A program made the position numbers and the translations under genes. The notes under the pieces were generated by a model. The model saw only the letters and a list, made by a program, of their open reading frames with translations. It did no database searches and was not told the origin of the DNA. A stretch of DNA of 11,430 nt from an uncultured Lachnospiraceae bacterium (lineage in GTDB: Bacteria > Bacillota > Clostridia > Lachnospirales > Lachnospiraceae): NCBI GenBank assembly GCA_902803305.1, contig CADCPL010000184.1, positions 1-11,430 on the forward strand, written 5' to 3'. Below are positions 7,084-11,430 of this stretch, one piece after another; position 1 is the first letter of the stretch, and every line of letters starts with the position of its first letter.

Positions 7084-8358
7084 TTACTTGGAAATGAGTG
7101 CATTAAATCCGTCAATGAATGCATTCATATTCCTTGCTGCAATGAAGATAAACACACCTATAACCATTACAACAAGCACATTGAACCACAGTTTATTTGC
7201 ATATTCTTTCATTATCTTTCTGTCATTAGCCACGATCAGCAACAGAATGCCGGTGATCGGAAGCAGGAATGCATTTGCGGCCTGTGCAAACAATATGATC
7301 TCCTGGGGTGATTTCCCAAGGAACAGTGATGCTATAAGACCGAATGCAACTACGATGATCCAGAAAACTTTAAATCTGGTTGATTTTAAGTCCTCATCCC
7401 ATCCAAGTATACCGGTTGAAGCAAAGGCTGCTGCAAGAGGTGCCGTTATCGTAGACGAGATACCTGCCGCAAACAAACCTATACCAAAGAAGACTGTTGC
7501 CCATGAACCGAGAAGCGGCTCAAGTGACTGTGCCATCTCTCCGCCTGACGTGATCGTTGTACCGGTTACATTCATTGTAGCTCCCGCACATATAATGATT
7601 GCCATGGAGATCAGTCCTCCAAGTCCGATCGATATGATCGAATCAAGCCTTGAATTCGCAAGTCCCTCAGACACATCAGAATCATCGCCCCACTTTTTTG
7701 AAGCACTTGAAGCATGCAGATAGATATTGTAAGGAACAACAGTTGTACCCATAAGAGCCGCAACAGTCATCCATGCCTTACCGTCTGTATCAGGAACCTG
7801 AAATCCGAACATTCCCTTAAATACTGCAGCCCAGTCAGGTTTTGCAGCGAATGCGGTCACGAAGAATACAACACCCATGATAACCACCAGTGCTGTCAGG
7901 AATTTTTCGATATAAACATAACTTCCGGACCACAGCAGTACTGCAGCAACAATTGCGATTACGATAATTATGACTTTTTTTGCTCCATCACCCGAAAGGC
8001 TCGAAAATGCTGACTGCACTCCGAGTACCGATCCGGTAATATTACCGGTCTCATACGCAATATTTCCCACAAACACCGCTGCGATGACAAGAACGGCAAG
8101 GAATATCCTTGCGACAGGATTCGTATACTTGGTACGAAGTGCCTGCCCCAATCCCATCTTGGACACGATACCGAGTCTTGCAGCCATGGACTGCATGATG
8201 ATGACCGAGATAACCGACAGTAACATCGCCCACAGAAGCGTATAGCCATAACTTGCGCCGGATGTGGAACAACTTGTTACTGTTCCCGGGCCGATGAACG
8301 CTGCGGCAACAAGCGCACCCGGACCGATGTTCTTGAGTCTTTCTGAAAACTTTCCCAT
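7084..8358 (-). CDS. NRAMP-superfamily transporter without the canonical metal site (YcsG-like)
   Basis: This 424-residue protein has about eleven membrane helices and the NRAMP (LeuT-fold) pattern. It has LGLGQALRT-type loops and a TM6 stretch GTTVVPYNIYLHASS at about 204-218 that matches the GATVMPHxxYLHSS of MntH. The metal-binding residues differ. The TM1 motif DPGN is replaced by GPGT (23-26), and the TM6 methionine-histidine pair MPH by VPY (208-210). In characterised Mn/Fe NRAMPs the TM1 Asp and Asn and the TM6 Met coordinate the ion, so this protein should not be named mntH. Bacillus ycsG, an NRAMP homologue, is likewise next to the ycsF/kipI/kipA (pxpABC) cluster. Here the gene follows pxpA by 46 bases with a strong AGGAGG site. 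A role in importing 5-oxoproline or a related solute is the most economical guess from context; Mg2+ or another cation is an alternative. Confidence 0.88.
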   Translation of the reverse strand: MGKFSERLKNIGPGALVAAAFIGPGTVTSCSTSGASYGYTLLWAMLLSVISVIIMQSMAARLGIVSKMGLGQALRTKYTNPVARIFLAVLVIAAVFVGNIAYETGNITGSVLGVQSAFSSLSGDGAKKVIIIVIAIVAAVLLWSGSYVYIEKFLTALVVIMGVVFFVTAFAAKPDWAAVFKGMFGFQVPDTDGKAWMTVAALMGTTVVPYNIYLHASSASKKWGDDSDVSEGLANSRLDSIISIGLGGLISMAIIICAGATMNVTGTTITSGGEMAQSLEPLLGSWATVFFGIGLFAAGISSTITAPLAAAFASTGILGWDEDLKSTRFKVFWIIVVAFGLIASLFLGKSPQEIILFAQAANAFLLPITGILLLIVANDRKIMKEYANKLWFNVLVVMVIGVFIFIAARNMNAFIDGFNALISK

Positions 8359-8404
8359 AATAACCTCCTGTTTTCTTTATTTTAATTATTTTTTATAACC
8401 CGTG

Positions 8405-9178
8405 CTATCTTTGCACATCACAAAGAGGGGTGATCTTAATTCCCTCTTTGGTAAGTCTCTCTCTTATTGTCCTGACAAAATCAAGTGCATGAACGTTATC
8501 GCCGTGAACGCAGATCGAGTCGATCTCAAGATCTATATCAGTTCCCGAATATGTCGTTACTTTTCCGGTCTTGATGACCTTTACGACACGCTCGATCGCT
8601 TCATTTTCATCTTCTATCATCGCGCCCTCTTTTGTCCTGGCACGAAGGCTTCCGTCATCCTCATATGCCCTGTCGGCAAAAAACTCCTTGGCACACTTAA
8701 GGCCCAGATCCTCACCGGCTTTTATCATCTGCGATCCGGACAGACCGAGAAGAATGATCTTCGGATCAAAATCATATATCGCCTGACATATCCCCTTTGC
8801 GAGTTCATAGTCTTTTCCGGCCATATTGTAGAGGGCTCCGTGAGGTTTTACGTGCTGTATCACCGCGCCCTGCTGAACGCAAAAAGCATTGAGTGCACCA
8901 AGCTGATATGTCACATACGCATATGCTTCGGACACCGATATGTTCATGTTCCTGCGCCCGAATCCCATCAGATCGTAAAATCCCGGATGAGCACCTATAC
9001 CTGCGCCTGCTGCAGCCGCCATTGCCACGGTCTTCTTCATGACGACCGGATCCGATGCATGGAATCCGCATGCGACATTGACACTTGAAACAAGCTTGAT
9101 GACTTCTTCATCCATTCCTATTTTGTATGCGCCGAAGCTTTCGCCGAGGTCGCAGTTAAGATCTACCTTTTTTTCCAT
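8405..9178 (-). CDS. pxpA: PxpA, 5-oxoprolinase subunit A (LamB/YcsF family)
   Basis: This 257-residue protein has the usual length and full motif set of the LamB/YcsF family: DLNCDLGESFG at 6-16, VNVACGFHASDP at 33-44, GAHPGFYDLMGFGRR at 62-76, VKPHGALYN at 110-118, FADRAYEDDGSLRAR, and a late ICVHGDNVHA. With PxpB and PxpC it forms the prokaryotic 5-oxoprolinase, which uses ATP to open 5-oxo-L-proline to L-glutamate. 5-oxoproline arises spontaneously from glutamine and from peptide termini, so the enzyme works as damage repair and as nutrient salvage. The protein should be cytoplasmic. A TAGGAG ribosome site precedes the ATG. The gene follows pxpC after 9 bases. The A subunit lying next to the B and C subunits in one run makes the assignment secure. 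Confidence 0.97.
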   Translation of the reverse strand: MEKKVDLNCDLGESFGAYKIGMDEEVIKLVSSVNVACGFHASDPVVMKKTVAMAAAAGAGIGAHPGFYDLMGFGRRNMNISVSEAYAYVTYQLGALNAFCVQQGAVIQHVKPHGALYNMAGKDYELAKGICQAIYDFDPKIILLGLSGSQMIKAGEDLGLKCAKEFFADRAYEDDGSLRARTKEGAMIEDENEAIERVVKVIKTGKVTTYSGTDIDLEIDSICVHGDNVHALDFVRTIRERLTKEGIKITPLCDVQR

Positions 9179-9187
9179 TATCGTCTC

Positions 9188-10174
9188 CTACTTTTTCCAA
9201 TGATTGAACAGTCTGTGACGAAGGCTCTTCTTGATGAAACGCTGATTGAGAAGCATCAATCTCTCACGCTCCATATTGTATATTCTCTGAGCCTCTTCCA
9301 CGCTCACCTTTGAAAATCTTACTTTCTGAGGATACTTGCACTGGGCAAGCTTGGGTATGTCAACCGATATAACGTTTGCTATCTTCGTGTATCCGCCAAG
9401 AGTCTGTCTGTCCGACATCATGATTATCGGCTGCCCCGAACTGGGTACCTGGATAGCACCCTTAGCTATTCCGTCCGATATTATATCTGCACCGAGCTCA
9501 TTATGTTCAATGACCGGTCCCTCAAGCCTGTATCCCATCCTGTCGCACTGGGATGTGACGGTATATTCGGAAAGAAGGAACGTTCCCAAACCGTCCATGG
9601 TAAAGTGATCATCCTGTGGTCCCATCGTCACTCTGAGTTCTACAACATCCGATCCGTAATCCGGTGTCTCGAGCCTTCTTTCCTTCATCAGAGGAAGACT
9701 CTTAACACTGCTGAGGAACTCTATCTCGTCGCCGTCTTTTATCGGGCGTCCTTCATATCCTCCGAGCCTGCACTTGATATCCGTCGATCTGGATCCCATG
9801 ACTACCGGGACATCAAGGCCTCCGGCAAAAGCGATATACCCCCATGTACCTGTTTTGCAGAATCCCATCTCAAGCTCATCGCCTTTATGGACCTTAACAG
9901 CCGTATACATCGGGATCTTCTCCCCGTTGATCTTAGGATCATAGTCTCCGCCGGTGATGCATATGACCGTATCCGATGTAAAGTAAAGTGTCGGGCCGCA
10001 TATCGTAAATTCAATGACCGCTTCTCTGTCCGTGTTATCGACAAGAAGGTTTGCCACCCAATATGCGTGTCTGTCCATCACCCCGCATACATGAAAGCCG
10101 AGATTCTGATAGCCCATGCGGCCGTAGTCCTGTACAGTTGTAAATAATCCGCCTTTGTTAAAAACTATTCCCAT
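9188..10174 (-). CDS. pxpC: PxpC, 5-oxoprolinase subunit C (KipA/AHS2 family)
   Basis: From the ATG at 10174 the protein has 328 residues, the normal size for the carboxyltransferase-like AHS2 subunit. Visible motifs are GGLFTTVQDYGR at 8-19, GVMDRHAYWVANLLV at 31-45, CITGGDYD at 72-79, GSRSTD at 127-132, RVTMGPQDDHFT at 181-192, DRMGYRLEGP at 211-220, and a C-terminal SSGQPIIMMSDRQTLGGY at 245-262. Together with PxpA and PxpB it converts 5-oxoproline plus ATP to glutamate. Older annotations call it KipA or allophanate hydrolase subunit 2. A TTG at 10189 would overlap the pxpB stop (TTGA) and add five residues. I prefer the ATG because family members start just before the pGLxTTxQD motif. Neither start has a well-spaced ribosome site, so translational coupling to pxpB, whose stop lies 11 bases upstream, is likely. 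Confidence 0.95.
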   Translation of the reverse strand: MGIVFNKGGLFTTVQDYGRMGYQNLGFHVCGVMDRHAYWVANLLVDNTDREAVIEFTICGPTLYFTSDTVICITGGDYDPKINGEKIPMYTAVKVHKGDELEMGFCKTGTWGYIAFAGGLDVPVVMGSRSTDIKCRLGGYEGRPIKDGDEIEFLSSVKSLPLMKERRLETPDYGSDVVELRVTMGPQDDHFTMDGLGTFLLSEYTVTSQCDRMGYRLEGPVIEHNELGADIISDGIAKGAIQVPSSGQPIIMMSDRQTLGGYTKIANVISVDIPKLAQCKYPQKVRFSKVSVEEAQRIYNMERERLMLLNQRFIKKSLRHRLFNHWKK

Positions 10175-10185
10175 GATGCTGCGTA

Positions 10186-10911
10186 TCAATCCTCAACTTC
10201 AAATTCATACTCACCCCGAAGATCCATCTCTCGGAGTCTTTCAAATTCATCCCTGTCTATCGCGGTAAACTTTATGTGATCTCCCGCCTTATAGGGGATC
10301 GGCTTATCTTTGTCCGGATTGTAGCATCTAACGGGTGTAACACCTATGATTCTCCATCCTCCGGGGGACTCCATCGGATACAGTCCCGTCTGTCCTCCGC
10401 CGATACCTACTGATCCCGCCTCAAGCCTGATCCTCGGAGTCTCCAGTCTCGGCGTATGTATCCTCTCATCAAGTCCTCCAAGATACGGAAATCCCGGTTG
10501 AAAGCCGAGCATGTACACGAGGTACGGTGTCGAAGTATGGATCTTTATCACTTCATCGACCGAAATCCCCGCATGCTCCGCGACGAATTCTATATCGGGA
10601 CCGTACTGACTGTCATAGCACACCGGTACCTTTACGATACGTTTATGGTGCGTAAGCTCCCGAAGCGGCTCAGACAGAGCAGCGTTCACTATCTTTTCCA
10701 TATCCGAATATGATAAGATCGCAGGATTATAATGTATCAGAACAGCCCGAAATGAAGGGACGAATTCCTCTATCCCTTTTACCCTCTGATCTGTCAGCGT
10801 CTTTATAAGACCCATCAGCCTTGCATTTATCTTTTCGTCGATCTCGTTCCCGAGTTCAACGGTAAGAGCCCGGTCACCCGTAGGCAGTATCCGTGGATAT
10901 ACTATACTCAT
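10186..10911 (-). CDS. pxpB: PxpB, 5-oxoprolinase subunit B (KipI/AHS1 family)
   Basis: From the ATG at 10911 the protein has 241 residues, normal for the family. Motifs in order are LPTGDRALTVELGNEID at about 9-25, VKVPVCYDSQYGPDIEFVA at about 93-111, VYMLGFQPGFPYLGGLD at about 132-148, TPRLETPRIRLEAGSVGIGGGQTGLYP at about 153-179, and SPGGWRIIGVTP at 182-193. PxpB and PxpC form the allophanate-hydrolase-like part of 5-oxoprolinase, with PxpA as the third subunit. The Bacillus homologue KipI also inhibits the sporulation kinase KinA, but the presence of all three subunits argues for the metabolic role. An AAAGGA site 9 bases before this ATG supports it over a TTG start 30 bases upstream. It is the first gene of the six-gene run and follows a promoter at about 10952-10960. 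Confidence 0.96.
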   Translation of the reverse strand: MSIVYPRILPTGDRALTVELGNEIDEKINARLMGLIKTLTDQRVKGIEEFVPSFRAVLIHYNPAILSYSDMEKIVNAALSEPLRELTHHKRIVKVPVCYDSQYGPDIEFVAEHAGISVDEVIKIHTSTPYLVYMLGFQPGFPYLGGLDERIHTPRLETPRIRLEAGSVGIGGGQTGLYPMESPGGWRIIGVTPVRCYNPDKDKPIPYKAGDHIKFTAIDRDEFERLREMDLRGEYEFEVED

Positions 10912-10937
10912 GGATAAGCTTCCTTTCGCCTGGTCGC

Positions 10938-10947
10938 GCAATATTGC
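10938..10947. promoter_or_regulatory. Short perfect palindrome at the pxp transcription start
   Basis: GCAATATTGC is a 10-bp perfect palindrome that would overlap the predicted start of the pxp transcript. Its eight-base part AATATTGC recurs at 11005-11012 in front of the divergent cation transporter gene. It could be an operator half or whole site; no regulator gene is in the window. Chance occurrence in AT-rich spacer DNA is possible. Confidence 0.3.
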
Positions 10948-10951
10948 CGTA

Positions 10952-10960
10952 ATTATATCA
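10952..10960 (-). promoter_or_regulatory. Extended -10 promoter candidate for the pxp operon
   Basis: On the minus strand, TGATATAAT contains a perfect TATAAT (10957-10952) with the TG of an extended -10 element (10960-10959). The region 17 bases upstream is a poor -35 match, as is common for extended -10 promoters. Predicted transcription start is near 10945, leaving a leader of about 35 bases before the pxpB ATG at 10911. Confidence 0.6.
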
Positions 10961-11000
10961 TACGAACCCCGACAGCGAAATACTGCTTTTCATGATACAT

Positions 11001-11033
11001 TTCAAATATTGCATTTTATGTGTAAAATATACT
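11001..11033 (+). promoter_or_regulatory. Candidate promoter region of the divergent CDF transporter gene
   Basis: Two overlapping -10 candidates are seen on the plus strand, TAAAAT (11023-11028) and TATACT (11028-11033). TTCAAA at 11001-11006 is a weak -35 match 16 bases before the first. Either would start transcription 30-40 bases before the ATG at 11070. This is a placement by eye only. Confidence 0.4.
11013..11028. promoter_or_regulatory. Inverted repeat overlapping the CDF promoter, possible operator
   Basis: ATTTTA and TAAAAT form a perfect 6-4-6 inverted repeat (loop TGTG) that covers the candidate -10 region. Its position fits a repressor site, perhaps metal-responsive given the transporter downstream, but it matches no consensus I can name with confidence. 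Confidence 0.3.
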
Positions 11034-11069
11034 ATCATCATGTTGATCCCAACCGGAAAGAGGAGAAAA

Positions 11070-11430
11070 ATGAACAGATCAAAAGGAATCATCCGCACAA
11101 GCATAATAGGCATCGTTGTAAATATCCTTCTTGCCATAGTCAAAGCCGTAATCGGTATTATTTCAAATTCGATTGCCATCATCAGTGATGCGATCAACAA
11201 CTTAAGCGACAGTATGTCATCACTTATCACCATGATCGGCACCAAGCTGTCGACAAAAGAGCCGAACAGGAAGCATCCGTTTGGATACGGACGTATAGAA
11301 TACATTACAACATTGGTCATAGGTACATTAATAGTGTATGCGGGCTATAACGCTTTTGCGGAATCACTCAAAAAGATCTTTTATCCCGAAGATCCCGATT
11401 ATTCCGTACCGACGATCATCATAATAAGTG
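11070..11430 (+). CDS. Cation diffusion facilitator (CDF) family transporter, N-terminal part, cut by window edge
   Basis: An open frame starts at ATG 11070, 4 bases after a strong AAAGAGGAG site, and runs to the right edge (120 residues; complete CDF proteins have about 300-400). TM1 lies at about 10-31 and TM2 at about 34-55, with TM3 starting near residue 80. The family pattern ISDAINNLSDSMSSL spans 38-52, and HPFGYGRIEYI (69-79) is the loop typical of bacterial CDF members. In these H+-coupled exporters the TM2 metal ligands are usually D-x-x-x-D; here that position reads D40-A-I-N-N44, with a further Asp at 47. The protein probably exports a divalent metal such as Mn, Fe or Zn, but the TM5 site and C-terminal domain needed to judge the ion lie outside the window. 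It is divergent from the pxp operon. Confidence 0.9.
   Translation, partial: MNRSKGIIRTSIIGIVVNILLAIVKAVIGIISNSIAIISDAINNLSDSMSSLITMIGTKLSTKEPNRKHPFGYGRIEYITTLVIGTLIVYAGYNAFAESLKKIFYPEDPDYSVPTIIIIS

Noticed and set aside
7084..8358. Naming the NRAMP homologue mntH
   Set aside because: DPGN and MPH metal-site motifs are absent, and the operon context is 5-oxoproline metabolism, not metal homeostasis.
10175..10189. TTG start for pxpC overlapping the pxpB stop as TTGA
   Set aside because: Kept as an alternative only; the ATG at 10174 puts the start where family members begin, right before the conserved first strand.
10186..10911. Calling pxpB/pxpC allophanate hydrolase subunits or KipI/KipA sporulation regulators
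   Set aside because: PxpA is in the same operon and no urea carboxylase or KipR-type regulator is present, so 5-oxoprolinase is the better call.
10912..10941. Upstream TTG start for pxpB (ten extra residues)
   Set aside because: The ATG at 10911 has a well-spaced AAAGGA site and matches family N-termini; the extension would contain that site.
10958..11320. Minus-strand open frame spanning the promoter region and the start of the CDF gene
   Set aside because: It is antisense to the CDF coding sequence and covers both promoters; its hydrophobicity mirrors the CDF membrane helices.
1..11430. Defence island, prophage, transposon or CRISPR system
   Set aside because: No transposase, integrase, tandem repeats, terminal repeats or defence gene set was found; the sce7726-like gene alone is not enough.

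Overview
This window looks like a chromosomal stretch from an anaerobic, motile member of the Clostridia, most like Lachnospiraceae. The basis is moderate GC, strong AGGAG-type ribosome sites, a Cache-type chemoreceptor of clostridial style, a DegV protein, and a Bacillus/Clostridium-type 5-oxoprolinase cluster. That placement is inference from gene content and style; no marker gene names the genus. There are ten complete genes, all on the minus strand, plus one gene cut by each edge. No gap between genes exceeds 160 bases. I saw no insertion sequence, phage gene, CRISPR array, tRNA or rRNA.

Right to left, which is the direction of transcription for most genes, the layout is as follows. (1) Positions 11070-11430 (+) hold the start of a cation diffusion facilitator transporter. 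It is divergent from everything else, across a 158-base promoter region. (2) Positions 10911-6047 (-) are a six-gene run: pxpB, pxpC, pxpA, an NRAMP-superfamily transporter, a TauE/SafE-family transporter and a 91-residue membrane protein. PxpABC is the bacterial ATP-dependent 5-oxoprolinase, which returns 5-oxoproline (pyroglutamate) to glutamate. The NRAMP homologue lacks the metal-coordinating residues of true Mn/Fe transporters, so a role in moving 5-oxoproline or a related solute is more plausible than metal uptake. (3) Positions 5974-3902 (-) encode a dCache chemoreceptor with its own near-consensus promoter and a clear intrinsic terminator. (4) Positions 3826-1 (-) are a tight run: an sce7726-like PD-(D/E)XK nuclease-fold protein, a DegV/FakB-like fatty-acid-binding protein, rlmH (23S rRNA methyltransferase), and an M16C presequence-protease-like metallopeptidase with a signal peptide. 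The peptidase start overlaps the end of rlmH, and the gene runs off the left edge.

Most of this is recognisable chromosomal content. The observations most worth following are the non-canonical NRAMP protein inside the 5-oxoprolinase operon with a second transporter family beside it, the conserved-looking nuclease-fold gene in a housekeeping operon, the exported M16C peptidase coupled to rlmH, and a terminator whose T-tract runs straight into the next gene's ribosome-binding site. I found no clear evidence of an undescribed defence or mobile system.
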